A DNA stretch of 29,366 nt from a bacterium TMED6 (GTDB lineage: Bacteria > Fidelibacterota > Marinisomatia > SCGC-AAA003-L08 > D37C17): positions 11,422 to 40,787 of the forward strand of contig NHBL01000017.1 of NCBI GenBank assembly GCA_002167465.1, in the 5' to 3' direction. Of this stretch, positions 6,875 to 16,479 are shown piece after piece. Position numbers and translations under genes: made by a program. The notes under the pieces were generated by a model that saw only the letters and a program-made list of their open reading frames with translations, was not told the origin of the DNA and made no database searches. The first letter of the stretch is position 1. Each line of letters starts with the position of its first letter.

Positions 6875-7948
6875 TTATAATTGTATGCGTTTTCCTGAAT
6901 GAATAAACTCATTAATCATTTTCATTATTCTATTAGAAATATTTCCATCAAATTTATAACAAGATTGTTTAGACCAATAATTCCTTTTATCTTCATATCT
7001 ATTAGGTTCTCTTAAAACTTTATCTATTGTTTTTTTTATATCACTTGGCAAGCATGTGTGTCCCATAATCCAATCTTCATTTAAAAATGGAATTTTAAAT
7101 GGTCGGTTTACTCTATTAACTCTAATTTCATCATTTAAAATATCTCTACTAATCCAATCTTCATCTTTTCTTTTATCTTTTTCAGGGAAACAACCTGGAA
7201 ATTGTTTTAATACTATCTGAATTACTGGTTTATTTAATAAACATGCTTCAGCTATTACAGATGATACTTCGCTAATAACAACATCTGCTAAATGTATTAA
7301 CTGATTGATATTTTCATCTTTTTTAGGTATTACTACGTTATATTTTTTAGCTGTTTTATAATCTGCTGGATGTGGTACTACTAAAAGATTATCAATATTT
7401 TTAAAAAATCTTATATTATTTATTCCATAATTATTAGAGTATTTTCCACCCCATGATGGAGCAAATAATTTAATTGGTTGGTTTGGATCTAATCCGTATT
7501 TATGAGCTAAATTATTTCTGTTAATTTTAATTGAATAGAGCTCATCCATTTTAGGGTAGCCACCTAATAATCCATTTTTGAAATTTGGATTAATTATTTC
7601 CATTTTCTTTTTAAATATTTCTCCAGGATAGAAAAGTAAATCTGAATTATGGAAAAAAGAATATTTATAAGTATAATATTTCATCGCTCCTAATCCATGC
7701 TCTACATATATATAAGACCCTTTCCAGCCTAACTTTTTAGCCCTTTTTAAAGCCTGATCATGAGATATAACTATATTTTTAGAAAGATTAGAAAATTTTA
7801 AGTAATTAAGAAATTTACTTCTATGGATTTTTAATAATCTAGTATTCATACCCATCTTTTTTGATTCTATAAAGAGTGGTTTTAAACTAAAATATTCCTT
7901 TTGACTTGACCAGCAAAAGTCTATGTCATAATTTGTATTTTTAAACAT
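6875..7948 (-). CDS. CDP-glycerol glycerophosphotransferase-like GT-B enzyme
   Basis: 357 residues. Visible motifs resemble the TagB/TagF/TarL class: YVEHGLGAMKYY (81-92) with the conserved His-Gly, LFAPSWGG (161-168), LLVVPHP (188-194), and the C-terminal LADVVISEVSSVIAEACLLNKPVI (220-243), matching the usual SD.LI.DYSS...E....KP signature. Members transfer glycerol-phosphate or ribitol-phosphate from CDP-alditols, making phosphodiester-linked polymers. The C-terminal 110 residues are basic and less recognisable. The gene stands alone by 31-34 bases on both sides but in the same direction as the rest of the glycan cluster. The true donor is unknown; some relatives in Gram-negative bacteria act on capsule or LPS. 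Confidence 0.72.
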   Translation of the reverse strand: MFKNTNYDIDFCWSSQKEYFSLKPLFIESKKMGMNTRLLKIHRSKFLNYLKFSNLSKNIVISHDQALKRAKKLGWKGSYIYVEHGLGAMKYYTYKYSFFHNSDLLFYPGEIFKKKMEIINPNFKNGLLGGYPKMDELYSIKINRNNLAHKYGLDPNQPIKLFAPSWGGKYSNNYGINNIRFFKNIDNLLVVPHPADYKTAKKYNVVIPKKDENINQLIHLADVVISEVSSVIAEACLLNKPVIQIVLKQFPGCFPEKDKRKDEDWISRDILNDEIRVNRVNRPFKIPFLNEDWIMGHTCLPSDIKKTIDKVLREPNRYEDKRNYWSKQSCYKFDGNISNRIMKMINEFIHSGKRIQL

Positions 7949-7979
7949 AAATATCTTTTAAAATGATAGGTTTATAAAA

Positions 7980-8975
7980 TTATTTTTCAAAAACTGATTT
8001 GTCTGGAAAATATTGCTCTAAAAAATCTTTGACAAGAGTTCTTTTGTTATCACTTACATTAGGTCCATCATTTATACAGAACATAAGTGGTTTATACTTT
8101 TTAATCGCTGAAAATTTACTTTTTATTTTTTTACTGTCTAATTGATTTAGTGAAATATATGTATATTCTCTTCCTTTTCTTAAATATTTAATTTTATATC
8201 TCATCAAATCTTTTCTTAAGGGTTTAATGTAATATGGTTTAGATAAATTATTTGCAACCATATAAAATGCGTATAAGCCAATAATCCAAATATCTTTTTT
8301 AGTTCTAAAATGATTTTTTTGTGTTGCCTTAAACTCTTCTAAGAATATTTCTCCTAATTCCTTTAGTATGTTTTTTTCTAATGGTTTAATACCATGTCTT
8401 AAATTAAATGATGGAAAATATCCGTACTTATTATAAATCATTAATCTCGCATTATAATTAGCATATTGATATTCATTTACTAGAACACTACTATTAAAAC
8501 TATCAATCTCATTAATTTTTTTTCCACAAAACAGCTTTGGTTTACCATTAACAAAAAAATCGTCAATACAAGATTCTTTTCCAATAAAAAAATCATCATT
8601 AAATGATAAAAATTGATTTTCTAATTTTTTTATTTTATGAAGATTCATTTCAATTGCATTGGAATTATAACATGGTAAATTTTCTTTGTTAAATATCTCC
8701 TGGTGATCAATTATATTAATTTTTGGATGGTTCGTATTAAGCCATTCTGGAATTTGATTGTCTGTAACCAAAAAAATATTATTAATCCAAGGCGCATATT
8801 TGCCTACTGATCGAAGGGAAAATTTTATCTCATTATTATCAAAAAATCTACCTCTAGAGTTGACCTTTTTATTTTTAATTAACCCTGGATTATCATTTAT
8901 AAATAATTGTTTCTTATTTAGCCAATTTAGATCATTACCATCAACCCATGTATACACTACATCAATCTTATTCAC
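7980..8975 (-). CDS. Stealth-family sugar-phosphate transferase
   Basis: 331 residues, starting at GTG (8973-8975). All four conserved regions of the Stealth family can be seen: CR1 at the N-terminus (IDVVYTWVDGND); CR2 with FFDNNEIKFSLRSVGKYAPW, IFLVTDNQIPEWL and the later FLSFNDDFFIG; CR3 around the HGIKPL-to-FYMVANN region; and CR4 with MFCINDGP and a C-terminal FLEQYFPDKSVFEK. Stealth proteins (CpsY, SacB, and the eukaryotic GlcNAc-1-phosphotransferase) transfer hexose-1-phosphate from UDP-sugars, forming phosphodiester bonds in capsules. The start overlaps the preceding nucleotidyltransferase by 8 bases. Size and motif order are normal, so it should be functional. Confidence 0.88.
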   Translation of the reverse strand: MNKIDVVYTWVDGNDLNWLNKKQLFINDNPGLIKNKKVNSRGRFFDNNEIKFSLRSVGKYAPWINNIFLVTDNQIPEWLNTNHPKINIIDHQEIFNKENLPCYNSNAIEMNLHKIKKLENQFLSFNDDFFIGKESCIDDFFVNGKPKLFCGKKINEIDSFNSSVLVNEYQYANYNARLMIYNKYGYFPSFNLRHGIKPLEKNILKELGEIFLEEFKATQKNHFRTKKDIWIIGLYAFYMVANNLSKPYYIKPLRKDLMRYKIKYLRKGREYTYISLNQLDSKKIKSKFSAIKKYKPLMFCINDGPNVSDNKRTLVKDFLEQYFPDKSVFEK

Positions 8976-9651
8976 TTTTTAAAAACCTATTTACAAAATT
9001 TAAATCATCCTGTGTATCTATTTCACAACAAAAATATTTAGAAATATCAATGGGATAAATTTTTGTTCCTTTATTAATCAACATTTCTAATCCACGTTCA
9101 AAATAATCACTCTTTGAACATCTTTCTAATTCTTTTTTAAATTCGTCTAATTGAGAATTTAGTATCTTGTTTATACCTACAGCTTCACCTAATCCATTAT
9201 TAATATTTTTTGATACTTTATTAATACTTCCATCATTATTTATTGTATACTTAACTTCTTCAGCACCAACTTTTAAAGTATTAACCAACATACTTGAATT
9301 AGATGTAACAAATATATCTTTTAAAACTTCAAATTCAAAAACAACATCTCCGTTTATCCATATTACATCTTTTTCATCTTCTTTTGATTCTAATGCTAAC
9401 AAAAGGCTTTTCGCTGTATTTGTATTTTGATAATTTTCGTTATAAACATATGAGCATTTAGGGTATTTTTCTTTTATTTTATGCTGTTTATAACCAACAA
9501 CTATTGTTATGTCGTTTATATTAACATAATCTAGCAATGCATTAATTTGTCTATTCAATATAGAATCACCATTACTTAGTTTTACAAGCGATTTAGGATT
9601 ATTTTTGTTTAGCCTGGTTCCCATACCAGCCGCGAGTATGATTATGTGCAT
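8968..9651 (-). CDS. Sugar- or choline-phosphate nucleotidyltransferase (LicC/GlmU-N-like)
   Basis: 227 residues with a Rossmann-like nucleotidyltransferase fold. IILAAGMGTRL near residue 4 and the following NPKSLVKL are the NTP-binding motif; VVGYKQHKI, YNENYQNTNTAKSLLLAL, WINGDVVF (likely metal Asp) and the C-terminal CEIDTQDDLNFV follow. The N-Y-x-x-T-N segment and the EID..DD ending resemble LicC-type CTP:phosphocholine cytidylyltransferases and related CTP enzymes. A glucose-1-phosphate-type substrate is also possible. It is the first gene of the glycan run, after an 89-base gap, and overlaps the Stealth gene by 8 bases. I see no good ribosome binding site upstream. Confidence 0.75.
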   Translation of the reverse strand: MHIIILAAGMGTRLNKNNPKSLVKLSNGDSILNRQINALLDYVNINDITIVVGYKQHKIKEKYPKCSYVYNENYQNTNTAKSLLLALESKEDEKDVIWINGDVVFEFEVLKDIFVTSNSSMLVNTLKVGAEEVKYTINNDGSINKVSKNINNGLGEAVGINKILNSQLDEFKKELERCSKSDYFERGLEMLINKGTKIYPIDISKYFCCEIDTQDDLNFVNRFLKSE

Positions 9652-9740
9652 AGGTTTAATATTATCTTATTTTATAAAATAACTTCATAAATTTATTGCT
9701 GATAAAAAGTATAAACAAATAGTAAAATATAATAAAAAAT
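9652..9740 (-). promoter_or_regulatory. Intergenic gap, possible promoter for the glycan cluster
   Basis: These 89 bases separate the ABC exporter stop from the nucleotidyltransferase start. They are about 85% A+T and contain a perfect 16-base palindrome (TTATTTTATAAAATAA, 9667-9682), too tightly closed for a terminator hairpin. I find no stem followed by a U run, so transcription from the exporter may continue. The palindrome and TATAAA-like sequences make a promoter or operator plausible, but composition alone could produce them. Confidence 0.3.
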
Positions 9741-11549
9741 TTAATTACCAGCCTGTAAATCGTAAAGCTTTTTATATTTTTTAGAATTTTTTAGTAAATC
9801 TTTATGTGTCCCCTGATCTACAATTTTACCTTTACTAAAAACTAAAATTTTATTTGAATTTACAATCGTTGATAATCTATGAGCTATAACAATAACTGTT
9901 CTATCTTTAACTAAATTATTAATTGCCTCATGTACTTTCTTTTCAGAATCTGAATCTAATGATGCTGTTGCTTCATCTAAAATTAAAATTTCAGGGTTTT
10001 TTATAAGCGCTCTTGCAATAGAAAGTCTTTGTTTTTCACCTCCAGAAAGCTTAACACCATTTTCTCCAATCTCAGTATTAATACCCATTGGTAATTTATT
10101 TATTAAATCTTCTAAATTAGCAGATTTAATTGCCTTTGAAACTTGTAAGTCTGATATATTATTATTACCATAAGCAATATTAGATTTTATTGTTTCATTA
10201 AATAAAATAGAATTTTGTGTCACAACTGCAATTAAATTTCTTAAGCTATTTAAAGAATATTTTTTAATATTAATTCCATCTATCATTAGTACTCCTTCTG
10301 ATACATCATAAAGTCTTGGAATTAATTCTGAAAAAGTAGATTTCCCAGCACCACTTTCACCAACTATTGCAATCATTTCACCTTTATTAATTTCAATATT
10401 TATTTCTTCTAAAATTTTATTTTTACTATTTAAATCATATTTAAATTTAACATTTTGAAATTTTATGCTAGTGCTAAAATTCTTTATTTTTATGGCATCT
10501 TTAACTTCACTTATTTTTTCCTCATTATCAAAAATAGAAAAAACTCGTTCAGCTGCTGCTATTCCGTTTTGAAATAATACATTTATATTTGAAAGCTTTC
10601 TTATAGGTTGCAACATTGCAAATAGAAGCAATATAAATTTTATAAAATCATCTGATTTCATAGACTGATGCTCTAAAACACTTATACCACCAAACCAGAT
10701 TAATAATATTCCAACAAGTAAACCTATTGTTTCATTAATTGGGGTTAGAAGGTGCGATAATTTTGATTGCCTAAAAAGAAGATTGAAATATTTATTATTT
10801 TCATCAATAAATTTGTTATTTTCTAACTTTTCTAAATTAAAAATCTTAACAATTTTAATATTACTTAATGTTTCTTTAATTATATTTAAAATACCAGCAC
10901 TTTGTATACTGGTACGTTTAGATTTTCTTCTTATACTTTGACCAACTTTAATACTAAAAAATCCAGATAATGGAATAATTATTATTACTAAAGCTGCAAA
11001 TTTTATATTGATTATTAATAGTAAAAAAATAAATGATAATATACTAATAGGTTCTACAATCAACTTCTGTAAACTTTGAGAAAAAGCAACCCGCATTCCT
11101 GCGATATCTCTTATTAAAATTGAACTTAATTCAGATGTTTTTGAGTTATTAAAAAATGTAAGAGATAAAGTGCTAATGTGCTTAAATAATGCAATTCTAA
11201 TATTCGTAATGACTTTATTTTGCACGTAAGACATAATTAAATTACTTATATATAATAAAATATTTTTTATTATAAAAATAAAAATCAATAAAATACACAA
11301 TGATTTAAGTTGCTCAATTTGACTACCTGTTCCAATCAGATTTTGGATTAATAAATTTAAATGCTCATTTAAGGAAGTTGGTTTAGATACTGATGATGAA
11401 TTTCCTGACATTACATTAGCAAGCATAGTACCAATTAACCAGATTGACATAGAATTTAAAATTACATAAATAACTGATGATATTATTGAAAATAATAATA
11501 ACAATCTATGAGATTTAGTATAAGTTAATATTCTCTTAAAAAGTTTCAT
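9741..11549 (-). CDS. msbA: ABC exporter, MsbA-type (lipid A / lipid-linked glycan flippase)
   Basis: 602 residues, a half-size exporter with a membrane domain (about six helices, residues 15-320) fused to an ATPase domain. The ATPase has Walker A GESGAGKST (about 396), signature LSGGEKQR (about 500), Walker B ILILDEATAS (about 521) and the H-loop AHRLST (about 556). Length and layout match MsbA, which flips lipid A-core across the inner membrane. The operon with tsaC and an LpxL-type acyltransferase supports a lipid A substrate. The glycan cluster downstream leaves open an O-unit or other lipid-linked substrate. Its ATG overlaps the tsaC stop by 4 bases. Confidence 0.85.
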   Translation of the reverse strand: MKLFKRILTYTKSHRLLLLFSIISSVIYVILNSMSIWLIGTMLANVMSGNSSSVSKPTSLNEHLNLLIQNLIGTGSQIEQLKSLCILLIFIFIIKNILLYISNLIMSYVQNKVITNIRIALFKHISTLSLTFFNNSKTSELSSILIRDIAGMRVAFSQSLQKLIVEPISILSFIFLLLIINIKFAALVIIIIPLSGFFSIKVGQSIRRKSKRTSIQSAGILNIIKETLSNIKIVKIFNLEKLENNKFIDENNKYFNLLFRQSKLSHLLTPINETIGLLVGILLIWFGGISVLEHQSMKSDDFIKFILLLFAMLQPIRKLSNINVLFQNGIAAAERVFSIFDNEEKISEVKDAIKIKNFSTSIKFQNVKFKYDLNSKNKILEEINIEINKGEMIAIVGESGAGKSTFSELIPRLYDVSEGVLMIDGINIKKYSLNSLRNLIAVVTQNSILFNETIKSNIAYGNNNISDLQVSKAIKSANLEDLINKLPMGINTEIGENGVKLSGGEKQRLSIARALIKNPEILILDEATASLDSDSEKKVHEAINNLVKDRTVIVIAHRLSTIVNSNKILVFSKGKIVDQGTHKDLLKNSKKYKKLYDLQAGN

Positions 11550-12121
11550 AAATTAAACATTCCATCACCTTGTCGAATGATATTTATTTTATTTTCCATA
11601 AAATCTAAAATAGTTGAACCATTTGAGTCATTATTAACATTTCCTTCATATATATCAATATTAAAAAACTTTTCTTCAATTTCATCGATATTATTTAAAG
11701 ATTGAGTGCCATGTACATTTACACTTGTAGTTATTATAGGCTTTTTAAATTTAGACAATAATTGTAAACAAAATTTATTGTTTGGAACTCTTATGCCAAT
11801 TTTATTTGAATTATGCGTAACAAAATTTGATAAATTAGAAGGCTTAGGCTTAAGTAGTAAGGTAAATGGTCCCGGCAAAATTTTTTCAATTATTTTAAAT
11901 TCATTTTCAGATACAGATGCATACTTTCTAATTTCATTAATTGATTTTAACATAACAGATAAAGGCATAGCCCTTTTTTTAAGTTTATTAATTTTTAAGA
12001 TTGCTTCCGAATTAGTTGCATCAACTCCCAAACCATATAAAGTATCAGTTTCATAGATAATCATATTACCATTATTTAAATTTATTAATGCATTTTCAAT
12101 TTTATTGTCTTTTATAATCAT
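11546..12121 (-). CDS. tsaC: Threonylcarbamoyl-AMP synthase (YrdC/Sua5 domain)
   Basis: 191 residues, the single-domain TsaC form. It makes L-threonylcarbamoyl-AMP from threonine, bicarbonate and ATP, the first step of t6A37 modification of ANN-decoding tRNAs. Visible motifs are YETDTLYGLGVDATN (23-37), KKRAMPLSVML (48-58) that binds substrate, the LPGPFTLLLK loop, IGIRVPNN, TTSVNVHG and the ending IRQGDG. It shares ATGA overlaps with the genes on both sides (11546-11549, 12118-12121), so it should be co-translated with the acyltransferase and exporter. Its presence between two lipid A genes looks like ordinary operon packing. Confidence 0.93.
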   Translation of the reverse strand: MIIKDNKIENALINLNNGNMIIYETDTLYGLGVDATNSEAILKINKLKKRAMPLSVMLKSINEIRKYASVSENEFKIIEKILPGPFTLLLKPKPSNLSNFVTHNSNKIGIRVPNNKFCLQLLSKFKKPIITTSVNVHGTQSLNNIDEIEEKFFNIDIYEGNVNNDSNGSTILDFMENKINIIRQGDGMFNL

Positions 12122-12990
12122 AAATAATCTTTTTTATCCTTCATTTTATGAAACCAAAAATATTGTTCTGGATATTCATTTATCATATCACCTAAATGTT
12201 TTGCAAAAATAGTATTTAAATATTTTACAAAATCTTTTTTTGAATCTCTTGTTTGCGATATATTCAAAGGCTTAACTGTGAAATTATAATTTAAATTTTT
12301 ATCCATAATACAATAACCAATAAGAATTGGTTTATTTGTTTTTAAATGAAAAATACCTGCTCCTTTTGGAATTGATAATTTAATATTTAAAAAATTAACT
12401 AGCACACCTCTTTTCCTTGCGTTTTGATCAGAAGCTAAGCCTAAATGATAATCATTTTTCAGAGCATTTATCATTTTTTCTTTACCTTCATTTTTAAATA
12501 TAATCTGAATATTTTTAAATGTTCTATATTTTAAAAATAATTTATTTAAATAAGAGTTTTTTATTTTTTGAGCAACTACGCTAAATTTAATATTATTTAA
12601 CCCTAAAATTGGTAAAAAACACTCCCAATTGCCTAAATGGCCAGTCATAATAATTGAACCTTTATTTTTTTTAAGCACTTTAATAGTTTCATCATCAATA
12701 TTAACTATACTTCTTAATTTAGATAGATTAAGTTCTTTTTGTCTTAAAAAATCAGATAAAACCATACCAAAATGCATATATGTTTTTTTTAAAAGCTTAT
12801 ATTGCTCATCATTATTAAGTTTTGGGAAATTATCTTTTATATTACAAATTGCTACATGTTTTCTTATTGGGATAAAATAATAAATTGTAGTTCCAATTAA
12901 TCTACCAAAGAATAAACTTATCTTCCTTGGTAAGATATTAAAAAAAACTGATATAATAAGAACAATTATGTATAGTATAAATGATGTCAT
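12118..12990 (-). CDS. lpxL: Lipid A acyltransferase, LpxL/HtrB-type
   Basis: 290 residues. A hydrophobic N-terminal anchor (4-20) precedes a lysophospholipid acyltransferase fold. The catalytic HX4E motif is GHLGNWE (His118, Glu123). Further family features are LASDQNARKRGVLVNF (185-200), PKGAGIFHLKTNKPI (208-222), and the C-terminal YPEQYFWFHKMK, which resembles the PEQYLW.H.R end of HtrB proteins. The enzyme adds a secondary acyl chain to Kdo2-lipid IVA from acyl-ACP. It is the first gene of the unit with tsaC and msbA. No convincing ribosome binding site is visible. The chain length and exact position acylated cannot be told. Confidence 0.88.
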   Translation of the reverse strand: MTSFILYIIVLIISVFFNILPRKISLFFGRLIGTTIYYFIPIRKHVAICNIKDNFPKLNNDEQYKLLKKTYMHFGMVLSDFLRQKELNLSKLRSIVNIDDETIKVLKKNKGSIIMTGHLGNWECFLPILGLNNIKFSVVAQKIKNSYLNKLFLKYRTFKNIQIIFKNEGKEKMINALKNDYHLGLASDQNARKRGVLVNFLNIKLSIPKGAGIFHLKTNKPILIGYCIMDKNLNYNFTVKPLNISQTRDSKKDFVKYLNTIFAKHLGDMINEYPEQYFWFHKMKDKKDYL

Positions 12991-13080
12991 TTTTGTTATT
13001 TTGATATATCTAACATATTCTAATGACTAAAATATGATTTTTATTATTTAAATAAAACCAATTTGATTAAATTATTAATT
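12991..13080. promoter_or_regulatory. Divergent intergenic region, probable promoters
   Basis: These 90 bases lie between the divergent lpxL-type gene and the hydroxylase gene, so both promoters should be here. TATGAT at 13033-13038 would be a reasonable plus-strand -10 box, but no -35 match lies at normal spacing (TTGATA at 13001-13006 is too far). Neither gene has a visible Shine-Dalgarno. The assignment rests on gene orientation. Confidence 0.4.
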
Positions 13081-14283
13081 ATGAATACTGATAAAATTCC
13101 ACATCATTTAAAACAATTCATTGTAGATCAAGAGTATAGTAGATATACTATAATAGATCACAAGGTGTGGAGCTTTGTAATGGATATTTCAATTCCTTTT
13201 TTTAAAAAACATGCACATTCCTCATATTTTGAAGGTCTTAATAAAACAGGTATTACATTTAATAAAATACCTTCTATTAAGGATATGAATGAAAAAATGT
13301 CTAAAATAGGATGGGGTGCAGTTCCGGTTAGAGGCTTTATTCCTCCATGGGCTTTTATGGAATTTCAAGCTCTTGGTGTATTACCAATAGCATGCGATAT
13401 TAGAAATAGTGAAAATTTAACTTATACACCTGCACCAGATATCATACATGAATCTGCTGGACATAGCCCAATAATTATAAATGAAGAATATTCATATTAT
13501 TTAAAACAATATGGAAAAATAGCTTCTAAGGCAATTTTTTCAAAAGAAGATGAGAGAATCTATTTTGCAATAAGAAAACTTTCTGATTTAAAGGAAGATA
13601 GAAGCGCAACAAATGAAGAAATAGTTATAGCTGAAAAAGAATTAAAACAAGCAAAAGAAAACCAATCAATACCTAGTGAAGCTACTTTACTATCTAGATT
13701 GCACTGGTGGACAGTTGAATACGGACTTATTGGCACAATAAAGAATCCAAAAATATATGGTGCTGGCCTGTTGTCATCTGTAGCTGAAAGTCAAAATTGC
13801 TTGAGTGAAAACATTAAAAAAATACCTTTAACTATAGATTGTATTGAATATACTTATGATATAACTGAGCAACAACCACAATTATTTGTTGCAAAAAGCT
13901 TTTCAGACTTAACTACAATATTAAAAGAATTTGAAAAAACTATGTCATTCAATAATATTAATTCTTCAAACAAGATTTCTATATTGAAAGATAATGATGA
14001 TGAGATTTCAAAGTTAAATAAAATTCAAGATATAGTTACCACTGATAAAGATTTAATACAATTATATGAAAGATTTTATAAAAATGACATAGAAAGCAAA
14101 CACTTAATTGAAATCTTAAATAAAGATTTCCCAGATGAGTGGCTATTGAGATATGAATTATACAAAAATAGCCACCAACTCAACGAAGATTGGGTAGATG
14201 ATTTATACAGCTACTTATATAACTATCAAGAAAAAAATGTTGATCTTAATAATGCTATAAAAAGAGGGTTAAATACTATTTAA
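13081..14283 (+). CDS. Biopterin-dependent aromatic amino acid hydroxylase, shortened long-form type
   Basis: I choose the ATG at 13081 (400 residues) over the TTG at 13063, since MNTDKIPHHLKQFIV matches how relatives begin. The catalytic core is at the N-terminus with no ACT domain. Iron ligands are His123 and His128 in PDIIHESAGHSP, and Glu213 in LHWWTVEYGL. GWGAVPVRGFIPPWAFMEFQA and KIYGAGLLSSVAES are also typical. It most resembles the long bacterial form, which I recall as about 580 residues. Here, after TMSF (about 292), only a roughly 105-residue helical tail remains. The likely reaction is phenylalanine (or another aromatic) hydroxylation using tetrahydropterin and O2. No pterin dehydratase is adjacent. 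Its last 8 bases overlap the convergent flavodoxin gene. Confidence 0.88.
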   Translation: MNTDKIPHHLKQFIVDQEYSRYTIIDHKVWSFVMDISIPFFKKHAHSSYFEGLNKTGITFNKIPSIKDMNEKMSKIGWGAVPVRGFIPPWAFMEFQALGVLPIACDIRNSENLTYTPAPDIIHESAGHSPIIINEEYSYYLKQYGKIASKAIFSKEDERIYFAIRKLSDLKEDRSATNEEIVIAEKELKQAKENQSIPSEATLLSRLHWWTVEYGLIGTIKNPKIYGAGLLSSVAESQNCLSENIKKIPLTIDCIEYTYDITEQQPQLFVAKSFSDLTTILKEFEKTMSFNNINSSNKISILKDNDDEISKLNKIQDIVTTDKDLIQLYERFYKNDIESKHLIEILNKDFPDEWLLRYELYKNSHQLNEDWVDDLYSYLYNYQEKNVDLNNAIKRGLNTI

Positions 14284-14788
14284 ATTCACCCATTATATTT
14301 TCTAACCACATAATCATCTGATCTTCACATTTTTCATCTTCATTATCATAATCAAGACCAAGACCTAATAAATTATCACCATCTAAACCAACAGATTCTC
14401 TAAATTCGTAATCATCTCTACTACATTTACCAATTAAAGAACCACCATTGTCCATAAAAGGTTTACCTAGAATTCCTAAAGCATCTAGAAAATTGTCCGG
14501 ATAACCTACTTGGTCACCACAACCAAAAAATGCTGCTGTTTTACCAGAAAAATCTAATTTTTCATAATCTGCAAAAATAGCATCCCAATCTTCTTGAAGC
14601 TCACCAATATTCCATGTAGGACATCCAATTAAAATATTATCAAATTCTAAAATTTTATCTGTGCCAATTTCAGCAATATCAAATGATTCAATTTCAACAT
14701 CATTCATTTCTAGATATTCAGCAATGAATTCCGCTGCCGTTTTTGTATTATCTGAAGAACTTCCCCAGAACATTCCTATTTTTTTCAT
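14276..14788 (-). CDS. fldA: Flavodoxin, long-chain type
   Basis: 170 residues. The FMN phosphate loop is GSSSDNTKTAA (9-19), the 60s loop has PTWNIGELQEDW (57-68) with Trp59 expected to stack on the flavin, and the 90s loop region is FFGCGDQVGYPDNFLDALG (87-105). The insert in the last strand marks the long-chain class. It is very acidic, as flavodoxins are. Flavodoxin carries one electron at low potential and often replaces ferredoxin under iron limitation, common in marine bacteria. A GGAG site lies about 9 bases before the ATG. It follows atpC by only 26 bases, so read-through from the ATP synthase operon is likely. Confidence 0.93.
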   Translation of the reverse strand: MKKIGMFWGSSSDNTKTAAEFIAEYLEMNDVEIESFDIAEIGTDKILEFDNILIGCPTWNIGELQEDWDAIFADYEKLDFSGKTAAFFGCGDQVGYPDNFLDALGILGKPFMDNGGSLIGKCSRDDYEFRESVGLDGDNLLGLGLDYDNEDEKCEDQMIMWLENIMGEFK

Positions 14789-14814
14789 CTTATTAACTCC
14801 ATTTAACTATTATA

Positions 14815-15074
14815 TTATTTTTTCTCAAAAGTTTCTAAAACTAAAATAACTCCTTCAGGTTTAATATCTGCATACCCACCTGAAGTTTTATAGAAGTTTT
14901 CTTTTCCATCTTTTGTAATTTTAACTTCGCCAGCCCCTATTGATATAATAGAACTGGCATGCCTTGCTTTTACACCAAACAGACCCTCTAAATTTGGTGC
15001 TCTAAGATATTCAGAAGTACCTATATTTATATTTTCAACAGGCGTAATTACATCTATTTGGAATGTGCTTTCCA

Positions 15075-15075
<1 letters not shown>
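14815..15075 (-). CDS. atpC: ATP synthase epsilon subunit, short form
   Basis: 86 residues, against about 130-140 in E. coli. The N-terminal beta-sandwich is complete: FQIDVITP, the conserved EGLFGVKARHAS in the middle, and GGYADIKPEGVILVLE. The C-terminal two-helix domain that inhibits ATP hydrolysis in many bacteria is absent; the protein ends right after the sandwich (ETFEKK). Short epsilon subunits are known in Bacteroidota/Chlorobi relatives. It sits in the central stalk and contacts gamma and the c-ring. The ATG overlaps the atpD stop by one base, so translation is coupled. Confidence 0.92.
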
Positions 15076-16469
<1,394 letters not shown>

Positions 16470-16479
16470 TTACCTTCCT

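Noticed and set aside
4903..9430. Several plus-strand open frames of 60-90 codons across the glycan genes
   Set aside because: They lie wholly inside strongly recognised minus-strand genes, have no family motifs and look like antisense shadows in AT-rich DNA.
9667..9682. TTATTTTATAAAATAA as a terminator
   Set aside because: The palindrome has no loop and no following U run, so it cannot form a normal terminator hairpin.
13063..13080. TTG start giving the hydroxylase six extra residues
   Set aside because: No ribosome binding site supports it, and MNTDKIPHHL resembles the normal N-terminus of relatives; the ATG at 13081 is preferred.
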